This document shows, in pieces, positions 45,277 through 53,423 of a stretch of DNA of 64,000 nucleotides (its first letter is position 1; each line of letters opens with the position of its first letter). A model generated the notes under the pieces. That model was not told the DNA's origin. It did no database searches and was given only the letters and a program-made list of their open reading frames with translations. Made by a program: the position numbers and the translations under genes. The stretch is from Haloplanus ruber. GTDB taxonomy: Archaea > Halobacteriota > Halobacteria > Halobacteriales > Haloferacaceae. The stretch lies in assembly GCF_024494725.1 (NCBI RefSeq), contig NZ_JANHDK010000004.1:248001-312000 (forward strand). The letters are read 5' to 3'.

Positions 45277-45312
45277 CTATTGTATATTTTACATCAGGTG
45301 TGTGGACAATAG
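45277..45312. promoter_or_regulatory. CTATTGT/ACAATAG inverted repeat in divergent promoter
   Basis: CTATTGT (45277-45283) and ACAATAG (45306-45312) form perfect 7-bp arms around a TATA-like ATATTTTA. The right half, GTGTGGACAATAG, closely matches 47027-47039 upstream of the IclR gene at 47236. It lies 35 bp before the allantoinase copy 2 start. Confidence 0.6.
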
Positions 45313-45346
45313 TCACAGTTAAGATGGCGGCAACACGAGGAAGCGT

Positions 45347-46735
45347 ATGACCGTAGACTTGGTCATAGCCAATGGCACAGTGGTAACAGCAGACCGAACG
45401 CTCGAGGCGAGCCTCGCGGTCGACGACGGGAAGATTGCCGCCGTCGGGGATCGGGAGAGTATGGCCGACGCCGACGAGGTGGTAGACGCCTCAGGGCAGT
45501 TGGTGATGCCCGGTGTCGTCGACCCCCACGTCCACATCGACGGCTACCTCTCGAACGACTCGTACGAGACAGGGACGAGTGCGGCCGCGCTGGGTGGGGT
45601 GACCTCGTGTGTCAACTTCGCGTGGGAGGCGTGGATCGGTGACCTCAGCATCTGGGACGAGGAAGGCACGTTGCTGGAGGCCGTGGAGCGACAGAAGCGC
45701 AAGGGCGAGGATTCGCTGATCGACTTCGGACTCCACGGCGTCATCACGCGTGAGGATCCGACCGTCTTCGACGAACTGGATGCAGTGGTCGACGAAGGTG
45801 TCACCTCGATCAAGATGTTCACGGCCTACGAAATCGGCCTCTCAAACGGGTTCATGAACCACGTCTTCGAGGAGGTTGCCGCCCGCAACGCCGTCGCGGT
45901 ACTCCACACGGAGGATGCGTCCGTCTGCAACCAGCTGACCGAACGGCTCAAGGCTGCGGGCGAGAGCCATCCGCGCGAGTATCCTCGTGCCCGCCCGGAC
46001 TACGCGGAGGCGATGGCCGCCGAGGACGCCGTCCGAATGGCACAGGAAGCCGGTGCCAAGTATTACGGCATCCACACTACCTGTGCGAAAGCCGCCGACG
46101 TGCTTGCTGACTTCCAGACCGACGGGAGCGAAGTTCGCGGGGAGACGTGCACGCACTACACGGCCCTAGACGAGTCCGCCTACGAGACGCAGGGTACGCT
46201 GGCGATTCAGGCACCGCCGCTCCGAACGCCTGCGGATCGGGACGCGATGTTCGCGCACCTCCATGATGGTGCACTGAGCGTCGTCTCGACCGACCACGTC
46301 GCCTTCCGCCGCGCCGACAAGGAGGTCGAACACTGGTGGGACAGCTCCTTCGGGGTCAACGGACTACAGACGAGCCTCCCAGTGTTTCACGACGAGGCGG
46401 TCAACGAGCGCGGGTTCTCGTACCCGTTCCTCGTGCGGGTGATGTGTGCGAATCCTGCGCGGACGTTCGGTCTCCCCGGGAAGGGTACGCTCGAACCCGG
46501 CACCGACGCTGACATCGTGGTCTTCGACCCAGACGAGGAGTACACGATCACCGCGGCCGACAACGCCTCGGTCGCCGACTACTCCGTGTACGAGGGGCGG
46601 GAGGTCACCGGCCGCGTGAAGAAGACGTTCCTGCGCGGCGAACTGATCGCGGACGACGGCGATGTCGTCGGCGAACCCGGGTACGGTGAGTACGTCCACC
46701 GGGAGCGGCCCGACTGGTCGCCGAATCGGCAGTGA
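45347..46735 (+). CDS. Allantoinase/dihydropyrimidinase-type cyclic amidohydrolase, copy 2
   Basis: A 462-residue paralogue of the 25983-27356 enzyme, alike along the whole length, with VVDPHVHID, the carboxylated Lys in SIKMF, LHTEDASVC, YYGIHTTC and VVSTDHVAF. It hydrolyses a cyclic amide such as allantoin, hydantoin or dihydropyrimidine. The first metal pair is HVH here versus HTH in copy 1. Divergent from an NCS1 permease and followed by an IclR gene, it looks like a self-contained uptake-hydrolysis-control module. A T-run at 46797-46804 could end transcription. Confidence 0.88.
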   Translation: MTVDLVIANGTVVTADRTLEASLAVDDGKIAAVGDRESMADADEVVDASGQLVMPGVVDPHVHIDGYLSNDSYETGTSAAALGGVTSCVNFAWEAWIGDLSIWDEEGTLLEAVERQKRKGEDSLIDFGLHGVITREDPTVFDELDAVVDEGVTSIKMFTAYEIGLSNGFMNHVFEEVAARNAVAVLHTEDASVCNQLTERLKAAGESHPREYPRARPDYAEAMAAEDAVRMAQEAGAKYYGIHTTCAKAADVLADFQTDGSEVRGETCTHYTALDESAYETQGTLAIQAPPLRTPADRDAMFAHLHDGALSVVSTDHVAFRRADKEVEHWWDSSFGVNGLQTSLPVFHDEAVNERGFSYPFLVRVMCANPARTFGLPGKGTLEPGTDADIVVFDPDEEYTITAADNASVADYSVYEGREVTGRVKKTFLRGELIADDGDVVGEPGYGEYVHRERPDWSPNRQ

Positions 46736-47024
46736 ACCGGGACAGCAGGCTGAGTGGCGTCACGTAGTCTGACGGGTTGCGTGTCAGTACGGTGCTCTTT
46801 TTTATCGAAGGCGTCGGTCGACGACTCCATCCCGGTCACGGCCGATCCGCCGAACGGAATGCGGTCGGTCCGCTGTCGCCGGGACGCTCCTACGAGCGTC
46901 GTTCACACGACCCGAACGCCTCTCGCTCCGTCCGCCTGGCACCCTTCGCTTGTTCGTCCGACGACCACGGCCCAGGCCACCGATTTATCCGACAGCGCTC
47001 GTCACGTGAGTGGCGCCCTTCACG
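46736..47024. other. Intergenic region before the second IclR gene
   Basis: No gene is seen in either strand between the allantoinase stop and the IclR regulatory sites. A run of T at 46797-46804 may act as a terminator. Confidence 0.4.
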
Positions 47025-47195
47025 ATGTGTGAACAATAGACGGCTCGAACTGTATCGTCGAGCCACTGTGCACACGGTATGAGTCGAGCGCGGTGCCGGA
47101 AGCCTACAGATGACCCAAAATCATTCCTGCAAGTAATATATCTCTCTAAAAATGATGAAATAAACGCGGAACAGCCCCGACTGTAGTTCACACAT
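47025..47195. promoter_or_regulatory. Inverted ATGTGTGAAC pair upstream of the second IclR gene
   Basis: ATGTGTGAACAATAG (47025-47039) and its inverted partner GTTCACACAT (47186-47195) share ten bases in opposite orientation. A diverged form of the first copy stands in the divergent promoter at 45298-45312. An A+T-rich AAGTAATATATCTC (about 47131-47145) may be the TATA region. These may be IclR binding sites. Confidence 0.5.
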
Positions 47196-47235
47196 ACCGA
47201 ACAACTATGTGTGTACGTTCCAATCAGCGTTCACG

Positions 47236-48048
47236 ATGAACGACACCCAAGCGCGCCCGGTCAAGACGACGCAAACGTCGATTCGGATCGGACGAGCGAT
47301 TCAGCGTCGGGACGGGGCGACGCTAACCGAACTGTCGGAGGCTCTAGACTTGGCGAAAAGTACCGTCCACAACCATCTGGCGACGCTCGTCGAAGAGGGA
47401 TTACTGGTCGAGGAAGGGGGCCAGTACTACATTGGGCTCCGATTTCTGGAGTTCGGCGAACACGCCCGAAACCGACGGGAGCACTACACCCCGGCGAAAC
47501 TCCAGGTGTACCGACTGGCAGAGTCGACGAACGAGGAGGCAAACTTCGCCGTCGCGGAGAACGGATACATGTACTCCCTCGAGTACGTCATGGGTGACGC
47601 GAACCCGAACAACCCGGCTGTCGGGAGTACGTTTCTGAGCGTCGGGAGCAAGTTCCGGATGCACAACTCCGCCCCTGGCAAGGCCGTTCTCTCGGCACTG
47701 CCGACCCATCGCGTCGAGTCGATTCTCGACCGGCGCGGACTTCCGGCGACGACAGAGAACACCATCACTGACCGGGAGACACTGCTCGAAGAACTCGAAA
47801 CCGTCCGCGAACAGGGGTACGCCACGAACGACGAGGAACTGGAGGTCGGATTCCGGTCCATCGCCGCGCCCGTCACCCTAGACGACGGAACGGTGTTGGG
47901 CGGCTTGTCTATCGGTGGCCCGGCGTACCGCTTCGAACTCGATGACGCATCCGGTGGCCGATCCGTCGATACCCTCCGGAAGGCGGTTGCGGACGTCGAA
48001 CGCGAAATTGGCCGGATGGCGAATGTGGACGACGACTCCAAAGAATAA
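47236..48048 (+). CDS. IclR family transcriptional regulator (purine island, right)
   Basis: A 270-residue IclR regulator: winged helix at about 10-70 (TQTSIRIGRAIQRRDG, then AKSTVHNHLATLVEEG), then an effector domain with MHNSAPGKAVLSALP and GFRSIAAPVTLDDG. The start is ATG 47236 (MNDTQARPVKTT), matching the N-terminus of the third IclR (NPVKTTRT). It follows the NCS1/allantoinase module and likely controls it. The stop codon lies inside the palindrome at 48045-48066. Confidence 0.9.
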   Translation: MNDTQARPVKTTQTSIRIGRAIQRRDGATLTELSEALDLAKSTVHNHLATLVEEGLLVEEGGQYYIGLRFLEFGEHARNRREHYTPAKLQVYRLAESTNEEANFAVAENGYMYSLEYVMGDANPNNPAVGSTFLSVGSKFRMHNSAPGKAVLSALPTHRVESILDRRGLPATTENTITDRETLLEELETVREQGYATNDEELEVGFRSIAAPVTLDDGTVLGGLSIGGPAYRFELDDASGGRSVDTLRKAVADVEREIGRMANVDDDSKE

Positions 48049-48066
48049 CAACTATATGTCTGTTAT
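48045..48066. promoter_or_regulatory. ATAACA-N10-TGTTAT palindrome, site 3
   Basis: Perfect arms ATAACA (48045-48050) and TGTTAT (48061-48066), extendable to seven bases each side, with ATAT in the spacer. It overlaps the TAA stop of the IclR gene. Confidence 0.65.
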
Positions 48067-48097
48067 TTCTGCAGACGTATCCGAGTCGACTAGCGGC

Positions 48098-48172
48098 GGC
48101 CGGTTTCCCGTTCGGCCGTCGGCGTCGGAGGCCGGTTTCCCGTTCGGCCGTCGGCGTCGGAGGCCGGTTTCC
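48098..48172. repeat. 32-bp tandem repeat, about 2.3 copies
   Basis: A 32-bp unit starting GGCCGGTTTCCCGTTCGGCC begins at 48098, 48130 and (partial, 11 bases) 48162. Full copies appear identical. It lies in the 450-bp space between the IclR gene and the SDR gene, which otherwise shows no gene. Confidence 0.8.
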
Positions 48173-48500
48173 GATATAGAAACGTCGGCACGAACCCGCA
48201 TCGCGGTACCATTCGCCGGTAGACTGAGGGGCGATTTGGTGGCTGCGCCGAGAACTAAACTGCCCGGTACACAGCGCTTACTGGTGGGTGAGCCACGCCC
48301 CACAGATGCCTCCCAGACGGAGTCGGCCGCCTGTCGTGACCCGGCGCGACGCCAAGTCGGAGTGGGGTCGGTCGCTCGATGTTCCGTGGCTCCGCTGTTG
48401 TCACACCTGATGCCGGTATCTCCCGAGAGCGAGAGTCGAACGACGGCCGCCCAGGATGGGTGGCCGAGGATTTATGAGCGTCCGACGTGAGCCATCGCGC

Positions 48501-49283
48501 ATGTCAGTCTTAGATTCGTTTCGGCTCGACGGTGAGACGGCGCTCGTAACCGGTGCCGGACGTGGCCTCGGTCAGCGGATGGCGACGGGTCTCGCGGAGG
48601 CCGGTGCCGACGTCGCCATCGCCGATGTCGATGCTGATACCGGGACCGAGACGGCGGCGACCATCGCCGAGGACACCGGCGCGGAGACGACGTTCGTCCG
48701 GGCGGACGTCACCAGCGAGGACGACGTCGAGGCGATGATCGATCAGGTCGAGTCGGACCTTGGACCGGTCGACGTCCTCGTCAACAACGCCGGCATCGTC
48801 GAGAACGCGCCGGCGGAGGAGATGACCCTCGACCAGTGGGAACGGGTGGTCGACGTGAACTTGACCGGCGTGTTTTGCTGTGCTAAACACGTCGGCGCAC
48901 GACTGCTCGACCGGGGTGCGGAGGGGTCGATCATCAATATCGCCTCGATGTCGGGACATATCGCCAATCACCCCCAGCCACAGGCTGGGTACAACGCCTC
49001 GAAGTCCGGTGTCGCCGGCCTCACCCGATCGTTGGCCTCGGAGTGGGCGACGGCGGACATCCGGGTCAACGCCATCGCGCCCGGATACATGCGAACGGAC
49101 ATGGTCGATAACACGCTCGCCGAGGATCCGGAGATGGAAGAGACGTGGCTGGCAGACACGCCGATGGGTCGGCTCGGTCGGCCGGCGGAGCTCAAACCCG
49201 TCGCGGTGTTCCTCGCATCGGACGCCTCCTCCTATATGACCGGGGAAGTCGTCTTCGTGGACGGCGGGTTCACCGTTCGGTGA
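48501..49283 (+). CDS. Short-chain dehydrogenase/reductase
   Basis: A 260-residue classical SDR. TGAGRGLGQRMA binds the NAD(P) cofactor, DVLVNNAGIVENAP is the NNAG motif, Ser lies in NIASMSG, and YNASKSG gives the catalytic Tyr and Lys. It ends in FVDGGFTVR. The branch resembles gluconate 5-dehydrogenase and polyol or sugar dehydrogenases. ATG 48501 is used. It converges with a sorbitol-type Zn dehydrogenase, which suggests polyol or sugar interconversion. Exact substrate unknown. Confidence 0.88.
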   Translation: MSVLDSFRLDGETALVTGAGRGLGQRMATGLAEAGADVAIADVDADTGTETAATIAEDTGAETTFVRADVTSEDDVEAMIDQVESDLGPVDVLVNNAGIVENAPAEEMTLDQWERVVDVNLTGVFCCAKHVGARLLDRGAEGSIINIASMSGHIANHPQPQAGYNASKSGVAGLTRSLASEWATADIRVNAIAPGYMRTDMVDNTLAEDPEMEETWLADTPMGRLGRPAELKPVAVFLASDASSYMTGEVVFVDGGFTVR

Positions 49284-50315
49284 TCAGTCGCCGACGGTGA
49301 TCATCCCCTTGACGAGCGAGGGGTCGTCCGTCCGCTCGAAGGCCGCAGTCACTTCCGAGAGGGGCATCTCGAAGTCGATGATTCCCTCGACGTCGACGTC
49401 GCCGCTCGCTAGGAGGTCTATGGCTGCGGGGTAGGTGTTCCGGAAGCGAAAGGAGCCGTGGACGTCGAGTTCGCCGTTGATGATGTCGTGGGTGTCGAGC
49501 GGAATCTCTCCCTCGCCGGCGAGGCCGACGAGGGCGACCGAGCCACCCTGGCGAACGACTTCGGTGGTCGACCGGATGGCGGCAGCGGCACCCGACGCTT
49601 CGATGGCCACGTCAACACCGTCGTCGCGGGTGAGGTCGGCCACCCGCTCGGCCAGGTCTTCTTGGGACGGATCGACGGTGGCGTCGGCGCCCCGTTCCCT
49701 CGCCCGGTCGAGTTTCTCCGGGACGACGTCGCTGAGGATGATCTGGGAGGCGCCGGCGACGCGGGCGGCCTCCATAGCGAGCATCCCAATCGGTCCGCCG
49801 CCCGTGATGAGGACGGTGTCGCCGACGCCGACGTTTCCGCGGCGGGCAGCGTGGAGGCCGACGCTCAGGGGTTCACAGAGTGCGCCCGCCTGCGTCGACA
49901 CGTTCTCGGGGAGTGGATAGGCGAACTCGGCCGGCCAAGCGACGTACTCGGTGAACGCCCCGTCGACCGGTGGTGTCGCCATGAATCGAACGTCGGGACA
50001 GAGGTTGTACTCCCCTCGCCGGCAGGCGTCGCACTCAAAACAGGGGACCCCGGGTTCGAGCGCGACCCGATCCCCGACGGCCACGTCCTCAACGTCAGCC
50101 CCGACGGCGACAATCTCGCCCGCGCTCTCGTGGCCGAGGACGAGGGGGTTCTCGACGACGAAGTCACCGATACGGCCGTGACGATAGTAGTGGACGTCGG
50201 ACCCGCAGATCCCGACCCGTCCCACGGCAACGAGTACGTCGGTGGGTCCGGGGTCCGGACGAGAGCGTTCCTCGAACTCGAACGTCTCCGGCTCGGTCAG
50301 CACGGCGCTTTGCAT
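49284..50315 (-). CDS. Zinc-dependent dehydrogenase, sorbitol/xylitol dehydrogenase type
   Basis: A 343-residue medium-chain dehydrogenase. GICGSDVHYYRHGRIGDFVV and LGHESAGEIVAVG match the polyol dehydrogenase group; catalytic zinc ligands are this Cys, the His of GHES and the Glu after it. The structural zinc loop is CFECDACRRGEYNLC. The Rossmann motif GGGPIGMLA and the Asp of LSDVVPEK suggest NAD. It oxidises a polyol or reduces a ketose. Start at Met 50315. It is divergent from the PfkB kinase gene, with a short shared promoter space. Confidence 0.88.
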   Translation of the reverse strand: MQSAVLTEPETFEFEERSRPDPGPTDVLVAVGRVGICGSDVHYYRHGRIGDFVVENPLVLGHESAGEIVAVGADVEDVAVGDRVALEPGVPCFECDACRRGEYNLCPDVRFMATPPVDGAFTEYVAWPAEFAYPLPENVSTQAGALCEPLSVGLHAARRGNVGVGDTVLITGGGPIGMLAMEAARVAGASQIILSDVVPEKLDRARERGADATVDPSQEDLAERVADLTRDDGVDVAIEASGAAAAIRSTTEVVRQGGSVALVGLAGEGEIPLDTHDIINGELDVHGSFRFRNTYPAAIDLLASGDVDVEGIIDFEMPLSEVTAAFERTDDPSLVKGMITVGD

Positions 50316-50397
50316 ACCCGGACTCACGCGAATGACCCACTAAAGCGTTACCCGAGGACAATCCCTATTACCGAGGCCCGCACAGAGGGGAGCACCG

Positions 50398-51531
50398 ATG
50401 AGTCAGGAATCGACCCTCGACAAGGCGACTCGCGACGCCGTGGCGGCCTGTCGGCGCGAACTGCCGGCGTCGGTACGGGCGCCCCGAACGGTCCTCGGGT
50501 TCGACGGCTTCGTCGACAACGTCCGGCGGGTGGTCGACGAGCGCACCACCGCCGAATCGTTCGAACCGATGACGGAACTCGGGGCGTTCGGCGAGCGTAT
50601 CGCGGCGTCGGCCGACGACCGGAGTTCCATCACCGTGGAGTGGACACGCGAGGGTACCCGAACCGGCGGCCTCACCTGTCACTTGGCGCGTGCCTTCATC
50701 GGCCTCGACGCCAGCCCCGTGATGATCGGGGCGTACGGGGCGCCGGAACTTGACGTGTTCGCCGACGAGTTCGCGGCGGCGACCCGCCACTCGTTCGGGG
50801 CTCCAAACTACACCGAGGCCGTGGAGTTCGACGACGGCAAACTCCTCGTCACGGAGACGGGGGCGACGCGGACGCTGGACTGGGAGACGCTCACCGACGC
50901 GGTCGGGGTCGAGACGCTCGCTGACGCGCTCGACGGCGCCGACGCGTTCGGCATCGGTTACTGGGTGGTCATTCCCGAACTCCCGTCGATACTGACCGGA
51001 CTCAGGGAGGCGGTGTGGCCGACGCTCGCGGACCCGCCGGAAACGGTGCTTTTGGACCCCGGCGACGTTCGCCAACTCTCCGACGACGTCCTCGCCGAGG
51101 GAATCGACCCGATACGGGCGTTCGCGGACGTCGCGCCCGTGACACTGAGTGCGAACCGCGCGGAGATGCAGCGGCTCGCAGCGCGCTTCGAGGCGCCGCC
51201 GTCGCTGTCGGCGGCCGCCACGGCGGTCCGGGACGGCCTCGGCCTGCACCGTGCCGTTGCCCACGCTGACGACGTCTCCGTCGCTGCCGGCCCCGACGGC
51301 CTCACGTCGGTGGCCGTCCCCACCGTCGACGACCCGGAACTGACGACCAGTGCGGGCGACCACTTCAACGTCGGCCTGCTGCTCGGCCTTGCGGCCGGCC
51401 TCTCGGATCCGGCGGCCGTCTGTCTGGGCAACGTCGTCGCCGGACACTTCGTCCGGCACGGTGCGCCGCCGGCCGAGGCGGACCTCCGAGCGTTCCTCGA
51501 CGGCTATCTCGACGCCTTCTCCGACCGGTGA
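50398..51531 (+). CDS. PfkB family carbohydrate kinase
   Basis: A 377-residue ribokinase-fold kinase. The N-terminal VLGFDGFVDNV is the sugar-binding strand, GLTCHLARAFIGLDASPVM corresponds to the GG-containing motif 1, and TTSAGDHFNVGLLLGLAAG is motif 2 with the catalytic Asp. In motif 2 the usual GAGD reads SAGD. The sequence is distant from fructokinase and ribokinase, so the sugar is not known. It is followed 38 bp later by a DhnA-type aldolase, a pairing that implies phosphorylation then cleavage of a ketose or keto-acid. Confidence 0.8.
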   Translation: MSQESTLDKATRDAVAACRRELPASVRAPRTVLGFDGFVDNVRRVVDERTTAESFEPMTELGAFGERIAASADDRSSITVEWTREGTRTGGLTCHLARAFIGLDASPVMIGAYGAPELDVFADEFAAATRHSFGAPNYTEAVEFDDGKLLVTETGATRTLDWETLTDAVGVETLADALDGADAFGIGYWVVIPELPSILTGLREAVWPTLADPPETVLLDPGDVRQLSDDVLAEGIDPIRAFADVAPVTLSANRAEMQRLAARFEAPPSLSAAATAVRDGLGLHRAVAHADDVSVAAGPDGLTSVAVPTVDDPELTTSAGDHFNVGLLLGLAAGLSDPAAVCLGNVVAGHFVRHGAPPAEADLRAFLDGYLDAFSDR

Positions 51532-51569
51532 ATTTTACACCCCAGTCTCCGAGGTAGGGACGAAGTCGC

Positions 51570-52391
51570 ATGACTGATACATACGACCTCCTCGACACGC
51601 GGTCGGGAAACGCCGTCGTCGTCGCCCTGGACCACGGTCTCAACATGGGCTCGGTCGATGGGTTCAAACGGCCCGAATCGACGCTTCGGGCCGTCTTGGC
51701 GGGCGACCCGGACGGCGTCCTCGTCGGCCCACACTTCGCCCGACGGTTCGCCGACACGCTCGACTCGTCGGGTGTCGATGTCCTGCTCACCGCCGATGCG
51801 GCGCTGTTCTCGGCACGCCCTGGCGCCCGGACGGGCGAGGACATCTGGACGCCGGCCTTCTCGACGTCGTTCCTCCGAGAGTTCGACCCGAAGGGTATCA
51901 AGGTAGCGCTCGTGTTCGGCCGCGACGACCCGCGGGTGTTCGAACGCAACGTCGCCTACGTCTGTGAACTGGCGGAGCAACTCCACGACACGGATATTCC
52001 CCTCGTCGTCGAGCCGGTGATGTGGGGCCGCCACGTCCCGGACGACAGGAGTACCGACCCGGAACTGGTGGGGAACGCGAGCCGCCTCGCCTGGGAGTAC
52101 GGCGCCGACGTGCTCAAGATTCCGTACACCGGCGACCGGGAGACGTTCGAAGCCATCGTCGACGCCGCACCAGTGCCGGTCACCATCCTCGGTGGTCCCT
52201 CCTCAGGAAGTCCCGAGTCGATGCTGGACACGGTGTCCGCGGCCGTCGCGGCGGGCGCCCGTGGGCCTATCATCGGACGATCCATCTGGCAGACGCCCGA
52301 CCCGGAGCGGGTCGTCACCGCACTCGGTGCCGTCGTCCACGAGAACGCCGCTCCGGCGGACGCCTGGCAGGACGCCGCGGACGGCGGATAG
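51570..52391 (+). CDS. Class I aldolase, DhnA/LacD type
   Basis: A 273-residue Schiff-base aldolase of the DeoC/LacD/DhnA class. The N-terminal VVALDHGLNMG and the central VEPVMWG are typical; DVLKIPYTGD carries the likely Schiff-base Lys, and ILGGPSSGSPE and GPIIGRSIWQ form the phosphate site at the C-terminal end of the barrel. It should cleave the phosphorylated product of the preceding kinase to two three-carbon units. Sub-families include fructose bisphosphate, tagatose bisphosphate, autoinducer-2 and sulfosugar aldolases, and I cannot pick one. Confidence 0.82.
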   Translation: MTDTYDLLDTRSGNAVVVALDHGLNMGSVDGFKRPESTLRAVLAGDPDGVLVGPHFARRFADTLDSSGVDVLLTADAALFSARPGARTGEDIWTPAFSTSFLREFDPKGIKVALVFGRDDPRVFERNVAYVCELAEQLHDTDIPLVVEPVMWGRHVPDDRSTDPELVGNASRLAWEYGADVLKIPYTGDRETFEAIVDAAPVPVTILGGPSSGSPESMLDTVSAAVAAGARGPIIGRSIWQTPDPERVVTALGAVVHENAAPADAWQDAADGG

Positions 52392-52594
52392 CGAGCGTGA
52401 CGACAGGTGAGCCACTTCCACGGTGTCGCCGGGGGCACGACCGTTCGAACGTCACTCGGTCCGTGTCTCCGTGGCGTCGGTGGCCGCTCTGTTTTGCCCT
52501 GCTAAACAACGCCGTCCAGTATCGCACGCGGATACCCCGTCGCACCTCCGAAATCATCATTAACGTTCACGCTAGATCCGCGACTGCGAACAGC

Positions 52595-52611
52595 GTTTAG
52601 AAATACTAAAC
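52595..52611. promoter_or_regulatory. GTTTAG-N5-CTAAAC palindrome, site 1
   Basis: GTTTAGAAATACTAAAC is a perfect 6-5-6 palindrome overlapping the stop codon (TAG on the minus strand, 52606-52608) of the third IclR gene. The same type of site lies upstream of that gene at 53404. Confidence 0.6.
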
Positions 52612-53373
52612 CTCGGCGTCACGGAGGTGCTGTGTCAGTCGCTCCGCGGCGCTGATGGCGAGGCCCGGGATGTCCTGTTGGAACGTCTTCCCGCGCATGT
52701 GTTCGTCGATGCCTAGGACGCCGACGGCGCCCCGGACGGTCCCCGATAGGACGATGGGGACGGCGATACCCTGGACTCCGGCGTACAGTTCGCCCCGGTC
52801 GTAGGCGAGTCCCTCGTCGCGCACGTGTTCGAGTTCCCGACTGAGGGGTTCGGTGTCGGTGATGGTGTGGTCCGTCCGCTCGACCGGATCGGCGATATCG
52901 ATGGCGTCGGACGCATCGAGACTGTCGTGGTTGGCGAGCACCGCCTTCCCGGCCGCCGAACAGTGAAGCGGGAGGGTGTCGCCGGCGACACCGTCCGGGC
53001 CTGCGTACTTCTCACCCTGTTCGCTGTGGACGAGTACCGCCTGGTGTTCCTCCCGTGCCACCAGGTTGATTCGCTGCCCCGTGGCCTCGGCGAGTTCCAC
53101 GAGGGCGTCCCTCGGAACCGTCGCGAGTCGCGTCCGCTCCGTCGCCCGCCGCCCCGGGTACAGAAATCGGAGGCCGACGTGGTAGCTATCCCCGTCCTTG
53201 GTCACGTACCCGCTCTCACGGAGGGTGGCGAGGTGGTTGTGGACGGTGCCTTTCGTGAACGGCGTGGCCGCCGCCAGTTCCGTCACCGATGCCCCGTCGT
53301 GAGCCACGAGCATCTCGACGATGCGGAGGGTCGTCCGTGTCGTCTTGACCGGGTTGCGGGCGTTGACGTCCAT
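52606..53373 (-). CDS. IclR family transcriptional regulator (sugar region)
   Basis: A 255-residue IclR regulator with the winged helix near 8-65 (KTTRTTLRIVEMLVAHDG, then TKGTVHNHLATLRESG) and an effector domain carrying LHCSAAGKAVLAN and GVQGIAVPIVLSG. The arrangement LHCSAAGKA matches the family. It comes after the galactonate-dehydratase homologue on the same strand and probably controls the sugar operon. Two GTTTA-type palindromes flank it, one 30 bp before its start and one on its stop codon. Confidence 0.9.
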   Translation of the reverse strand: MDVNARNPVKTTRTTLRIVEMLVAHDGASVTELAAATPFTKGTVHNHLATLRESGYVTKDGDSYHVGLRFLYPGRRATERTRLATVPRDALVELAEATGQRINLVAREEHQAVLVHSEQGEKYAGPDGVAGDTLPLHCSAAGKAVLANHDSLDASDAIDIADPVERTDHTITDTEPLSRELEHVRDEGLAYDRGELYAGVQGIAVPIVLSGTVRGAVGVLGIDEHMRGKTFQQDIPGLAISAAERLTQHLRDAEV

Positions 53374-53403
53374 GTCCCCTTCTCCGTGCTTCTCTCACTA
53401 ATC

Positions 53404-53420
53404 GTTTAGCATCAGTAAAC
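53404..53420. promoter_or_regulatory. GTTTAG-N5-GTAAAC palindrome, site 2
   Basis: GTTTAGCATCAGTAAAC has 5-of-6 matching arms and the same spacing as the site at 52595. It lies between the dehydratase homologue stop and the IclR start, 31 bp from the latter, in operator position. Confidence 0.6.
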
Positions 53421-53423
53421 CCG

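Noticed and set aside
48052-48303. 83-codon minus-strand frame over the 32-bp tandem repeat
   Set aside because: Its repeated peptide comes from the tandem repeat, and no motif or conserved start is visible.
49458-50753. Long frame opposite the Zn dehydrogenase and running into the PfkB gene
   Set aside because: It crosses two well-supported genes in other frames and shows no domain.
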